A stretch of DNA of 64,000 nt from assembly GCA_030278955.1 (NCBI GenBank), contig JAOANR010000010.1:11687884-11751883 (forward strand), in the 5' to 3' direction. A program made the position numbers and the translations under genes. This DNA comes from Hygrophila difformis. Taxonomy: Eukaryota; Streptophyta; Magnoliopsida; Lamiales; Acanthaceae. Every line of letters starts with the position of its first letter. Position 1 is the first letter of the stretch. Of the stretch, positions 49,106 to 61,030 are shown in pieces. The notes beneath the pieces are model-generated. The model had not been told where the DNA came from and did no database searches. It saw only the letters and a list, made by a program, of their open reading frames with translations.

Positions 49106-52100
49106 TCAGTTTCTATTCACTTTTAAGGTTTTCCATGCTTTTTTCTTCTTTTTCCACCTTAAAACAGCCAATTTCTCGCCCCTCCTTCTTCGGAACTTTT
49201 GACGATTTTTTAGCCAGTCTGAATAATCCTTACCTTGTTTGCATTCAACAAAACTAGCTAAATCATCAAAGTCTGACACATTTCCTACTGTCCTTAACAT
49301 ACACCTCAAGAAGATTTCCCCATTGCTAGTCTCCTCAGTTTCTTCTTCCAAGCCTACAGCAGCCTCAATGTGTGCTGCTGCACTTGCTTCAGTTTGTGAC
49401 CATGAAGCTTCCATTTCAGGATAAATATTTTTTATTTCACTGCAAAAAAACTCAACCAATAAGAAAGAAAAAACATCCCAAATGATTACGTATGAGAAAA
49501 TGCTGTGACAGATTGGTTGGAGCTAGGCCACAAAATATTCAAAATGCTTCATTTTTGTTTCATGGAAGCTAGATTCAACTGCCATTGGATACTTGGATGA
49601 GCTAGGCAACATTGAAAGGTTTAAAAATTTATTGATAAATATCCAAAGGCTAGCAATCAAATTGCAATGACTGGTTTTATGCAGTGTCCAAGCAAAGAAT
49701 TATTGAATTCAAGTTAAGTGTGTTGCCTCAAACCAACAAAACGTTAGTAACCTACCACACTTTACCTAAAATGTAGGAAATTTCTTCCATATGCATTAAA
49801 AATTAATTATGTAAACTTTCCAGAAATTAGTATGAAGGAGATCAAGCCAAACTCAACATGGGGCTTCCACCCTAATTTTCTGGAGCCACAAGTATTGAAT
49901 GCAGACAACTTTTGGGACTTTAACCAGACATCCATGAGAAAACATTGGAAGATATTAAGATAAAACCTTTCATATTTACTGATCTATTTAGTTCTCATCA
50001 TGGTAATATGGCATGGTAAGGAAAGGGCACAATATAGTTAACCACAAGCAACAGGAATACACAGTGTCGTTATCTTTTACCTTGAATATAGTGCTCTTAT
50101 CTTCTGAAACTTAGAAGCAACAACAAGACTTTCATTTTGGTCTACCACTGTCTGCATTATTAAAAAATATTTAATGCTTGAAAACCAAAAGAAAAATGCC
50201 ACAGTTAAATGCACATGCAATGCAAGGAAGACTGTGGAAAAACACTTACCTCAACAAATCTTATTGCAGACAATTCGGATGGAAAAGATTCTTTCTGGGA
50301 ATCAACAAATGATTGCAGTGCATCTAAGTTGCCCTCCTCAAATACAAATAAATTTAACAGGGCAAAAATTATTAGCAAACAAGCCTTCACTAAGAACTCA
50401 AGCCCACTTGCAAAGCATAATGACATCAAGCCAGAAAAATGCAAAAACATCATTTTGGAATCCATATGCTGTGTAGAATTGTCTGACATTACACTGGATA
50501 AAACCTTTTGTAATGGTAAACTGATGTCTAAATCTCTGAAACAGGAGATTGCACCCAAAATGAAATCATACTCCTTACATGAAGAAAAGTCTTTCAAGGA
50601 TTTCGATCTGCAAAAATCATCCTTATGTCGAAGACTCCAAACAGATTTTATCAATGAGATGCTCATTAATCTCAATAAAGAAGCAAGAAAATATAGTTGC
50701 TGCAAACTTGTACCCTCAATTAGTTGTAGTGCTTTATCATTATAGCATTTAGAAGCTTCCAGAACCAAGCAACTTAAGATGGTCAAAACATCATCTTCGC
50801 ATGATATGGCATAAATACCTTGACATTCCTTCACAAATCTTATGGAAGAACTCACGAGGTCAGATTTCATTCTAAAGCAGCAATCATTTATAATCAGATC
50901 TGAAGAATTGTCCAACTGGGTAACTAGACTGTCAACCTTATATTTTGTCTCTGGTAATATGTAACATTCAAATGGTGGATGACGAATGCCATATGATGAA
51001 CTGGAAGTGAAGTCCCTCGCAACTGAAGAGTACAAATCCATTTGCAAAAGAGACATGTGCCTCATGTACAAAATGACTGACTTCTCAAAAGTCGACAAGA
51101 AGCAATTGGTGAGTTTACGGTCTAGTTCCAAATTCTTGATGTGAATAGATTCAGAAACAAGTGAAAACAAGTGAGCTTGCATGTATTTTGGTGCTGAAGC
51201 GATGATAGGATTGAGAAATAATGATACAGATGCAGTAATACCTAACGCTGACTCTCTGAATGGATATTTAAGTTCTTTATCATGCCTACAGAATAACCTA
51301 TTGGGAAAGTCTCCAAAAGGTTGCATATCTGAAAATGATATGATGAAATGATTGCAGAGTGATTCCATCACAATAGCCATATTACCCTGACCCGGGCTCG
51401 GATTAAACAAAATTCCACTGGTAGAATCGGAAGAGTTTAAACTCTTGAAGTAACCTCTTAATTTCCCATTCATCAGCAGCTCATCTACAAATACCTGCCA
51501 AAAGAGGCATAATCACTTCAAAACACTTTAACACTTATGTTAGTTTAGTTCTCAATTTACCCATTATCAATAGTGAAAAAATACACCTGGAAACACCTTT
51601 AATGGAAGAAAATTCAAGTTCACAATCGCATAAAGTATAGAAATCAATCTTTCTACAAATTATTTTTTTAAAAAAAAAAAAATGCTAAGATTCAGCAATG
51701 AAAACGGAGATGGGGGCATAATGGAATATGATACGCAATTTAAAGGATTAGAAATTACCTCAAGAATTGAGCGCAAGAAAAAATTGAGAGGATTGTAAGG
51801 CTCCAAAATTTGTAAAGAAGCAGTGAGGTCCTCGACAGAGGATGAAGTGAAACCATTATTACCAGGCGAACATTCATGAAAAACTGACTTCTCAAAGACA
51901 AATGCAACTTTCTTTGTGTTCTCATCTACATTTGTCAAATTCAACTTTTGAAGTATCCTAAATAGTATCCCCCCTTTCTCCAATATAAGATTGTGTCGGG
52001 GTTCAAGCATAATCAAGAGCAACATGCAGCATCTGAATAAAAACATTGCTACTTCCAAATTATCCAGTATGCCATAGAAGGAAGAAGTCTCTCCACGATC

Positions 52101-52705
52101 CTTGCTACCTGACATGCCATATAACTTCAAAAATAACAGTTCAAACCTTTCATCTAGCTCTTTAAAGAGTACATCAGAGAGCCCCAATACATCTTGAAAA
52201 GTCAGTTTGCTTCCATCATGACAAATTTCAAGCTCAAAATCATGTGAACCTGCACACTTAAAACTCATTTGCGAATTTGATGACATGTAGAGAAGAACTT
52301 CATACAACTTCTTCAAGGCTGGTGGTTTCATTCCCTGAGACATTAAATCATATAACGTTACACAGACAAAAAAAAATGAAAAAAAAAATGAAAAATGAAA
52401 AATGAAAAATGAGAACAAAGTATATAAAATAAAATATTTTTGAATAGCAGGTTGCAGATTACTTGCGCTGATAATCCTGTTTCATCAGCCACAACCACAA
52501 TCGCAAATTTTAGCAGTAGCTATAACTCAAAAAATAAAAATAAATTGCACTGCGAAAGAAAAAAAACAAAATAGAAACCCTAAACCTCAGGGGATAAGAT
52601 TGCCGAGAAAAGCGCTTTGAAATCCGGAAAATTTTCGGGCAAATCTTCGCTCGAGTCATTAGTTGGACCATTTCTTCTCTTGCCGGAGATCTTTGATGAA
52701 GCCAT
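49106..52705 (-). CDS. Uncharacterised 800-aa plant protein
   Basis: Six exons (complement): 52586-52705, 52463-52519, 51759-52334, 50250-51494, 50081-50151, 49106-49439 (2403 nt, 800 aa), all phases consistent. The start is MASSKISGKRRNG, a short basic, nuclear-signal-like tail. The body is Leu/Ser-rich and helical with no enzyme motif seen, suggesting a helical-repeat fold. The last ~110 residues hold an acidic stretch (GLEEETEETSNGE), then DFDDLASFVECKQGKDY and a strongly basic end (RRRRGEKLAVLRWKKKKK), also nuclear- or nucleolar-like. I believe it belongs to a plant-only domain of unknown function (possibly DUF7812) but cannot confirm this. The 57-nt exon 2 is the weakest part of the model. 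Confidence 0.75.
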
Positions 52706-52939
52706 CAATCACCGCGGGGGCAGATGTAAGAAGTAAGATTCCGGATTCCCTGGGCGCAAAAAAAATATCGGAGCTCTGGATTTGGCGCGAAAAAAGAGGT
52801 GCTGTGCCTCGACGGAAAAATCAAATTAAATTACTACTACTGTAGTGTATTTGAAGTTTGAAATAGTAGTTGACGTTTCTTGCTCCGGTCCCAAGGTCCA
52901 TTTGTTTTATGGGAGGGAACTTGTATTAATTACTGGTAA

Positions 52940-55240
52940 CTAGGGGTGATTAACGAGCTACTCGAACTCGACTCGGGATTCGGCTCGAAAAAAACTCGAC
53001 TAATTCGAGTCGAGTATTTAATCGAGTATCAAGCTCGAGCTCGAGTACAAGGTTACGATACTCGTCGAGTATCGAGTACTCGTCGAGTATCGAGTCGAGT
53101 ACCGAGTCGAGTCGAGTACTTGACTCGTTTTTATTTTTATTTTAAATTTCTCATATATTTTATATTTTTAATACTCCTTCTACTTTTATTTATTGCTCAT
53201 TTTCATTTTGATCCATTAATAAATTCATGTTTAAATTTAAAAATAAAATATAATAATTCTGCTTTTGGAGATGCAACCATTCACTGCCACCAGCTCCTCG
53301 AGGGATTAGTATTCGGCCCAATGTGGCTTGAGCATACCCGGTACACGCCAAAAATAAAATATAATTAATTAAAATAATTATTTAAGTATAAAATAACAGA
53401 AAAATAAAATGAATAAATTTAAAATAGATCAATAATATCATTATTGTTATAAAATTATAAAATAAATTTAAAATAACATAAGTTCTTAATATAATAAATT
53501 TATTTAGAAATTTAAAAAATAAATTTTAATATTTAAATGTCTTACAAAAAATAAACTAAATTCCTTAATTAAATAATAGAAAAATTAAAATTAACTTTGT
53601 CAGTACATTTAAATTAAAAGAAAATTATATCCTTAATTGTCAGTACATTGATCCTCTTAAAAAAAAAAGAAAATTAACTTTACAAACTAATAAAATTATA
53701 CAATTAAATTAACAAAATAAAATAGAAGAAATTCAATGAACTGAAAAAATAAAATTAAAATTAATTAAATAAATAATTCAATAATTAGATAAAAATAAAA
53801 ATATAAATGATGTTAAAACATGGTATTATAATATAAATTGATATACAATTAAATAACATTGTATCTCATGTTGTGACTTGTGAATTACACAATTCGTTAT
53901 CGAGTTCACCAAATCCACTCATGTTGTACATTTGAGCACCAATAGACCATATTCAGCTAAGAATACACACTTCTAGATGGAGTAGTTATGTTGTGGTATG
54001 AGCCTGGATCAACGATAATCCCACGATAATACCGCACACGCTTTAATATTTTAATGTAATTAAATGTCTTACACAAATATTGGAGTTACTTATAAATGTG
54101 ACACATTTCTACTAATATTTACTATTACATTTGAAAACTATATCGAAATCTGCACTATATAATCAAATAATGAACTGAATATATAATGAATACTTATTGA
54201 CATATACTGTAACTGAGGTTAAATGCATCCAACTTCCGAGCCTTATAAGTATTTAAGTTTCCGATATTTCAATTTAACCGGGGGTACAATATTAACTGGA
54301 AAACATAAAAAAAAATAAAAAAAAAGACATACAGATGGATAAAATCATTATTCCAATATAAGAGACATGTGGTTACACAAAACCTAGCTCAAATGTTGGT
54401 ATTGTAAGGTGATACGTGGTACCCGAATATTATTCATTACCAAATTCACTAACTAATTCTATAAATTAACTTATTTTATACATTTAGGTACTAATAAATC
54501 TTATTCGGCTAATACATACCCACTCTAAATGGAGTAGTGATGTTGTGGGATGAACCCGGAGCAACGGCAACCCTAAGACACGCTTTAATACTTGACTGTA
54601 ATAAAATGCCTTATATAAGTATTGAAGATACTTTTAAATATGATGAACTTGTATTTATATGTACTGTAATATTTAAGAAATGTATCGTATTGAGTGCCAA
54701 ATGGAAAAAAAATGAAAAATGAAAGATGTTTTGCGACCAAACCAATTCGATCATGTTTCGGTCCCTAATTAGCTATTCAATGATTTTGGTCACAAATTCG
54801 GTCGCTAACTAGCTACTAAATGGTTTCGGTCGCAAATTCGGTCGCTGACTAGCTAATGAACGGTTCTGGTCGCAAATTCCGGTTGCTATACTGAAATTTT
54901 CTTGTAGTGTAAATTTTACAATAACTAGTCAAATATTTATATATCAAATTGAATCAAGTTTTTATGTCATAGTTCCAAAATTTAAAATCAACAAAAAAAA
55001 AAAATCAAGCTTGAACTACTCGGGCTCGAACCCGATGGCACTTGAGCTCGAGCTCGAGAAAATGTAAAAAAAAAAAAAAGAGTTCGAGCTACTCGAGCTC
55101 GAGCTCGAACTCGATGATACTCGAGTTCGAGCTCGAGTGATGCTACTCGACTCGAGCTCGAGCTCGAGTAGCTCAAAAAGTTGTCAAGTCAAGCTCGAGT
55201 ATCCCACTACTCGAGCTCGACTCGACTCGATATCACCCAT
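52940..55240. mobile_element. hAT-type element, 2.3 kb, with CTCGAG arrays
   Basis: An exact 8-bp duplication actggtaa flanks the element (52932-52939 and 55241-55248). Ends CTAGGGGTGAT and, inverted, ATGGGTGAT fit hAT termini. Both ends are filled with short actcgagctcgag-type repeats (52960-53130 and 55010-55230). The interior is AT-rich with a diverged 530-bp-spaced duplication (about 53905-54120 and 54440-54650). A CACTA-like end is embedded at 54725-54909. No transposase ORF is visible. Confidence 0.82.
54725..54909. mobile_element. CACTA-like terminal fragment with tandem subterminal repeats
   Basis: The right edge reads TTTTCTTGTAGTG, the inverted form of the CACTACAAGAAAA terminus of CACTA elements. 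It is followed by TAA, a plausible 3-bp target. It is preceded by three to four copies of a ~54-bp unit built on ttcggtcgc and gctaactagcta. No matching left terminus was found, so it may be a solo end inside the hAT element. Confidence 0.6.
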
Positions 55241-55276
55241 ACTGGTAAGTGTGAGATTGTTAGTCCTAAGCCCTAA

Positions 55277-55556
55277 GCCATGTTCTCCTCAACTTATTTT
55301 CAGAACTCATTACTTATTTTTATTAAAATCAGATTAGATCATATCAGATCAGACCAGATCAAATCAGATCAGATCAGACCAGACCCATTCAGATCAGACC
55401 AGACCAGATCAGACAACACTATATATAGTTGTAATCAGATCAGATCAGACCAAACTATATCCAATCATATCAGACCAGAAACATTCAGACCATACCAGAC
55501 CAGATCTTATAAAATTCAGATCAGAACACCTTATTTCAGGCGAAGAGAACAGGGCC
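55277..55556. mobile_element. Tourist-like MITE with AGATC/AGACC repeats
   Basis: The ends GCCATGTTCTCCTCAAC and, inverted, GGCCCTGTTCTCTTCGCC match the termini at 485 and 9066. The left flank is TAA; the right flank is TTT, probably mutated. The core is a run of cagatcagaccagatcagac-type 5-bp units. This copy shows the uninterrupted sequence at the Helitron insertion point (ttttataag). Confidence 0.75.
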
Positions 55557-56079
55557 TTTAGTATGTAGAAATATTAAATTTTTAATTTAAACTAATTTAT
55601 ACATTGCTTTAAATTTCAATTAAATAAATTTTATAAATATAATTATTTTAAAACCTAATGTTGTACTATAAAGCATTAATTTAAAACAAACAAACAAATC
55701 TTATACATAATTTATAATTTATTGTATAATAATTTAATTTATCTAAATTCTTAATATTTTTATTTAATAAACATGAGAGAAAATATATTGAAAAAAAATA
55801 TATTTAAATAATTTAAATTTTATTTGATTTCTTAAAATTGAATATTCATGTAGTATGTTTTATTTTATAGAATATAAAATATCTAGATTTATCTTAAATA
55901 AATTATCTAAATTTATAAAATGAAATTAGCATGAAAAGTAATAATATAAAAAATCATTTAATGTAAAATGTGGCGAAATATACCTGGTAATCTAAAAAAA
56001 GTATAAATCACATTCTTATTCAAAACCTCAAAAGTTCTCACTCTTAACATCCCCCCAACCAACCATGCACATCTTCTAA
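55557..56079. other. AT-rich spacer
   Basis: Nothing recognisable: no ORF, no repeat ends. Confidence 0.6.
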
Positions 56080-56655
56080 GGGTGCGTTTGGTACAGAGAA
56101 TGGAATTGTAGAGAATTGATGATAGATAATAGAATTGCAGAGAAAGTGAATTGAGTCGGAGAAAGAGAATTGATTCTTTCATTTGGCATAACAGATAATT
56201 CAATCGAGAAATATAAAAGAAAATCAATTATCTTGTTTGGCTGATTAGAAAACTCAATATAGAAATTGAATATGAAATTAAATTTCGTAATTTTTCTTTG
56301 AATAAAAAAATTAGTTATGTTGTTTGTTTATTATAAATAGAAAAAATAAATTTAAATAATTTTTTTGTCACAACTATATTTTTTATAATAATAAAAAATT
56401 TAAAAAAAATGCATAAACTAATAATAAAAAATATTTGTTAAATTGTGAAATAAAAGAAAGTAGTGAAAGCATACAAAATGGATGGATGATTTTTTTTTAT
56501 TTTTTATTTTAAGCTCAATACTTCAATTCTCTCAAATGAAACTAGGGAATGAGAATTGATTTAATCCTCAGTTATCAATTCTTTTATGTTACCAAATAAG
56601 AGAGTTGGGCTCAATTCTCTTTCTCTAAGCTCAATTTCCTGTGTCAAATATACCC
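56080..56655. mobile_element. Tourist-like MITE (576 bp)
   Basis: The ends GGGTGCGTTTGGTACA and, inverted, GGGTATATTTGACACA are typical Tourist/PIF termini. Flanks are TAA on both sides (56077-56079 and 56656-56658). Subterminal attgagctc/gagaattga repeats occur at both ends and the middle is AT-rich. Confidence 0.82.
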
Positions 56656-56954
56656 TAAGTATTTTATATTTTTTCTAACCACATCTTCTATTTCATGCCC
56701 AATAATTCCACTGAAAATCTTAAATCTTTCAAACCATGTCACTGATTTTGGACCCTATTTTTTTTAATTACCAAATCCAATCCACCTTAGGCGGGTATCT
56801 TCAATTTTCTTCTTCCCACTTTTTTAGAATTTAATTATTTTATTCATTTTAAACGAACTTATTACTACCATTTACTACTACATATTTTATGTCCTCATGC
56901 ACTCATTGAAGTATTTTTTTAGGTGTTTTCATTATTTCCGTATAGTATAAAGTA

Positions 56955-57479
56955 CTTCATCCGTCTCACTATATTTGGTACATTACTCTCCGACACGCAT
57001 GCCGATACATATTTTTAATGGTTAATAACTTAAATAATATACTAAGAAAAGTTATACTTCCTCCGTCTTGCAAATATTGTTACGTTTGACTTTTTATACT
57101 ATTTATTGTTTAACTTTGATTCAAATTTTTATCATAGTTATGTAAGAAAATACATAGTCAAGTGAGATCTTGTTAGATTCGTCTAATCTTATAGTTTTAG
57201 ACAATCAACTTTTTATAATTTATCGTTATACAAAATTTAAGTTATTAATCGTTAAAAATGTGCATCGACATGCGTGTCGGAAGGGTGCGTAACAATTACA
57301 CTGAGACGGAGGTAATAAAAAGTTGATAGTCTAAAAGTACAAGATTAGACGAATCTAACAAGATCTCACTTGACTTATTTTTTCTTGCATAACTATGATA
57401 AAAATTTGAGTCAAAGTTAAACCGTGAACAGTATCCAAAAATACAAGGTAACAAATTAAATATAGTGAGATGGAGGAAG
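56955..57479. mobile_element. Stowaway-like MITE (outer), interrupted by a second one
   Basis: The left end CTTCATCCGTCTCACTATATTT and inverted right end CTTCCTCCATCTCACTATATTT are near-perfect inverted repeats. The left flank is TA; the right flank has mutated. Removing 57056-57312 leaves about 270 bp, a normal Stowaway size. Confidence 0.85.
57056..57312. mobile_element. Stowaway-like MITE (inner)
   Basis: It begins CTTCCTCCGTCTTGC and ends GAGACGGAGG, flanked by TA on both sides (57054-57055 and 57313-57314). Its interior is homologous to the outer element but in opposite-looking order. Size is 257 bp. Confidence 0.85.
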
Positions 57480-57856
57480 CATTGAACAATCATATATTGA
57501 ATGACTATTATTCATTATATAATTCAGATTTATGGTTTTATTTATTTATATATTAAGATATGTAGTATTATTGTTTGTTGTTTTTGTTGCATTGTTTTTT
57601 TTTTTTTTTTTAATGTAACCTATATGTATATAACAAATAACCTATTTCATGGATATAAGAGAAATTGGAAATCAAATATACATTTTAACTCATACATACA
57701 CTTTCCATTTTTTAACAACTTCTTAATTTCTGCACTGTACGCAATCCAATGTATATTTTCAATCATCAATATCTCACATTAAATTTAAGTAAAAATTATT
57801 TTTAAAAAAATTGATATTCTAAAACTACACGATTAAACGAATCCAATAATATATCA
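57480..57856. other. AT-rich spacer with a Stowaway-like relic
   Basis: 57700-57856 carries gcaatccaatgtatatttt and cgattaaacgaatccaa, like the interiors of the Stowaway elements at 45327 and 56955. It is cut by the copia LTR at 57857. Confidence 0.5.
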
Positions 57857-58278
57857 TGTTGTGAAATAATAGAGTTATTAATTAAACAATAAAGAAAACA
57901 CCGAGATTTAACGAGGTTCGGCACAAATATGCCTACGTCCTCCGGGCTCCACCGAATTATTATTTCATTGTGAAGGGAAAAACTATTACAAAAGGCTATA
58001 TGAAATAATTCTATACCATAAAACTCTCTCAACGAGAAAGACTCACAAAGGCTATAATGCTACTAATAGAAGAAGAGAATACAAGGGCAATGATCAAAAG
58101 AAGGCTGGCTGCCTTTGCTTTTGCAATGCCTTGTATTTGCTAGTTTTGGGTGTGTGTAAAAGTGAAGTGCAGCGCAGTATTTATAGACAAAGATTTCAAC
58201 AATCCCCATCTACCGAATTAATTGCCCACCAATTTTCCAGCTACCCCTTTAATGAAGAATGGGACGGACCACTCCACA
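57857..58278 (-). repeat. 3' LTR of a Ty1/copia remnant
   Basis: On the minus strand it starts TGTGGAGTGGTCC right after a purine-rich AAGGTGGAGATT tract. It ends TTCACAACA after an aacctcgttaaat block, typical of copia LTRs. Length 422 bp. Confidence 0.7.
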
Positions 58279-58520
58279 AATCTCCACCTTGGTACGTCCC
58301 AAAATCCAATCACAGTATCTCCTTCAAGGTTCTCTCGTCACAAAATTCGGCAGGACCTCCAAATGCGCTTTTCAACGTCAACTTCAAACTCTTGAGACAT
58401 TTATCAAGTTCAAATAATGTTCTCGGTGGTCTTGATCTTTTGTACCTTGACTCCACCTTCTTCAATTATTTCCCGCACAAAATGGTACCGTACATCGATA
58501 TGCTTTGTTCTGGCTGATAA
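58279..58520 (-). pseudogene. Copia RNase H C-terminal fragment
   Basis: On the minus strand, 58517 downward reads HIDVRYHFVREIIEEGGVKV and then QKIKTTENI. This is the conserved end of copia RNase H, immediately upstream of the purine tract and LTR. All earlier pol sequence is missing. Confidence 0.75.
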
Positions 58521-59600
58521 TGGCCAAAATTGACCATTATTTTCAATCTATTTCCGTGTCTAAACATGGGCATTTGATCGCATTCCGGTCTTAATTAAAT
58601 AAGAAAGCAGTTGAATTTGACAGATATATGCAAGTTGTATAAATATTAAACTGGTATTAAAAAATACAAAAAATATTGTTATTTTATTAATTTGTGTTAA
58701 AAAATCCAAAAACATGATAAAATATTAAAAATCACATTCTTGTTGTAATTTGAGAATGATAAATTATGTTTCGGTGTTATCTGTTCGGTGGAACACGGGT
58801 TCATTAACTGGAACACAAACCAATAAACTAAATTTCTATATATGTTTATATTTATATTTTTATTTGTTTACTTAATTAATTTTTTTTTTTTAAAAAGGAA
58901 AGAAGTAACCAAAACTAATTGGTATTTTACCCAAAAAAAACTAATTGGTATTACAGGCGGGTCCCACAAGGTCATTTACAGCCTGGTGTCTCAATTGGAA
59001 ATTGAGAAGCACGTGACACTAACGTGTTCAACAATCTCCATCCCCAAAATTGAGGTTACGACTGCCGCCCACCATCCTCATCTCCTCCGGCGTCTGAGAC
59101 CATGTTTATCCATGACCTTTGGTCCCCAACCCAACCATACACCTCATTATTGTAATTTAAAAAAAATTAAAAAATATGGAATGGTCCCTCTAAAGAGGTC
59201 GACCAAAAAATTTATTAGACCATGAGGTCTCTTCTCCCTTGGCCAATGGGAAAGAGACATTTGTCACTTTTTCATTGGTCAACTAAAATTTAAAATTTTA
59301 TAGATTAAAATCATTATAACTTTTATATTTTAAAATAAAAATAAATAAAAAATATATCAAATTTTATAATTTTTTATTATCTACAAATAGATACCACTCT
59401 TGCTATATTTTAATTAAATACATAATATATCAATTTTGATATATTTAACTCAATTTAAAATTCATATAAAATAAAAATAAATAAAAAATATATTAATATT
59501 ATTGATTCTTTATTCTTTATAAATAAGATAAAAATTTTATATTTTTGATACATTAATTTTTTTATATTTCAACATTATTTAAAATTGTATAGATTAAAAT
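58521..59600. other. AT-rich intergenic DNA
   Basis: No gene or delimited repeat is seen. A short GC-richer patch (59040-59130) contains ctcctccggcgtctgag. Confidence 0.5.
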
Positions 59601-60480
59601 AATTTTATATAATATTGTGGTTGGATGGTTGGGTGGTTATTGATAAAGTATGTAAAATTGGGATGGTTGGGTTGTGATGGATATTGATGAGTTGGAAGAG
59701 AGAGAAATTAATTAAATAATAAGATGGTTGGATGGTTGGGTGGTTGGGATGGTTATGGATAGATGTAGTCTGAAAGTTCCGGCCACCACAATTTTTCGGC
59801 CACCAACCATCAGCCACCTTCCTCCGTCCGCAACCTCCGCCTGCCGGCAGCCATCACCATCTCCAACTTCCAGTCCGGCCAACACCAGCTCCTGCCGACC
59901 ACCACCCATCTCCGGCAAATCCCAGTAGCCACAGCGACGCCAACCTCGAAAGCTCCGGCAGCCACCACCGCAGCCTCCGCCATTACCGGACATCTCCTCC
60001 ATTCCAACACCTCCAGATCCGGCAGCCGCAGACCCCATCGAGCATCTCTCCATCTCCGACCACAGCTCCGGCGAACCACAACAGCCGCTGTCCTCGCCAC
60101 CCTCTCATCGTCGCCGGCCATCTCCACCTCAGTCTCCTCATCCTCCTTTACCATCCCAACTTTCAGTCACGCAGCAAGAGAAATGGGAGAACGGGAGAGG
60201 AAAACAGAAAGAAAGAAAATGGAGGAGAAAAGGAAAGAGGAAAGAAGAAAAAAATAAATGGGAAAGAGGAGAGAGAGCTGCTACGACGCAGAAGAGGAGA
60301 AAGGGCAAGCTGCTGATACGCAAGAGGGGAGAGAAATAAGACGCTGAACAAGAGGACTACGACGCTACATAAGAGCAGCTACGACGTTACACAAAATAGA
60401 GCTACGACGCCAGATAAAAAGCTACGATGCCAGTGTAGCGTCGTAAAAAGGACTGCGTCGTAAGCTCTAAATTGAATTTT
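59600..60480. other. GC-rich low-complexity block with ggatggttggg and TACGACGC repeats
   Basis: 59620-59760 is built of ggttggatggttgggtgg units. 59770-60150 is CTCCGGCCACC-rich, giving long but compositionally biased open frames on both strands. 60280-60460 carries eight gctacgacgc or gcgtcgtaa motifs in both orientations. The last feature is typical of CACTA subterminal regions. Similar motifs recur at 62740-62820. Confidence 0.45.
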
Positions 60481-61030
60481 GGTCCCGGTTATGTACACAC
60501 AAAGAATCTCTTCAAAAACACAAGGATAGGGCACACATCATAAAAATTGCTAAAAATACATCAAGTTAGGAGCACACAATTTATTTGTACCAAGTTTACC
60601 CTTTAAAAGGTTAAAACATGAAAAAAGGGGCACAACATTATCTATTGGGGCACCAACAAATAAAAGCCTAATACCAACACTCACTACACCAGAAAACACA
60701 ACACCATCGGGCACACACCGGCAAGAAGAACGAGCAAGATAGAAAGAAAGAGGCAGACAACGGCCATTGAGTATTGTTATATTAAGGGCACTACACAGCA
60801 CACAAAACCCTAGTCCGCCAAACACACCACAAACACACATAACACACACCAAAAATGCAGCCAGCAAGGAAAAGGAGAGAACAAGATCTCTGCTACACAC
60901 AGCGCACTGAAGCAACCACCACCTATTTGCGCATTTCAAAGATTTGAACATTTGGGTTTGAATTAAGTGGTGATTTAAGTTGATTGATTAATTGTATATT
61001 GAGCACTGGTGAATGAATAGTATTGTGATT
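60481..61030. other. Unassigned sequence with a minus-strand 133-codon ORF
   Basis: The open frame 60550-60951 (minus) is Cys/Val/Leu-rich and matches no family I know. A CACTACACCAGAAAA motif near 60691 resembles a CACTA terminus but has no partner. I see no gene support. Confidence 0.3.

Noticed and set aside
50209..50745. 178-codon plus-strand frame
   Set aside because: Antisense shadow of exon 4 of the 800-aa minus-strand gene.
59712..60154. Overlapping 113-114-codon frames on the minus strand
   Set aside because: Gly/Arg-rich translation of a CTCCGGCC low-complexity block; both strands are open for the same compositional reason.
60682..60700. CACTACACCAGAAAA as a CACTA terminus
   Set aside because: No inverted partner, target duplication or subterminal repeats next to it; could be chance.
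60550..60951. 133-codon minus-strand frame with hydrophobic Cys-rich segments
   Set aside because: No family similarity, no intron or promoter context, lies in transposon-rich DNA.
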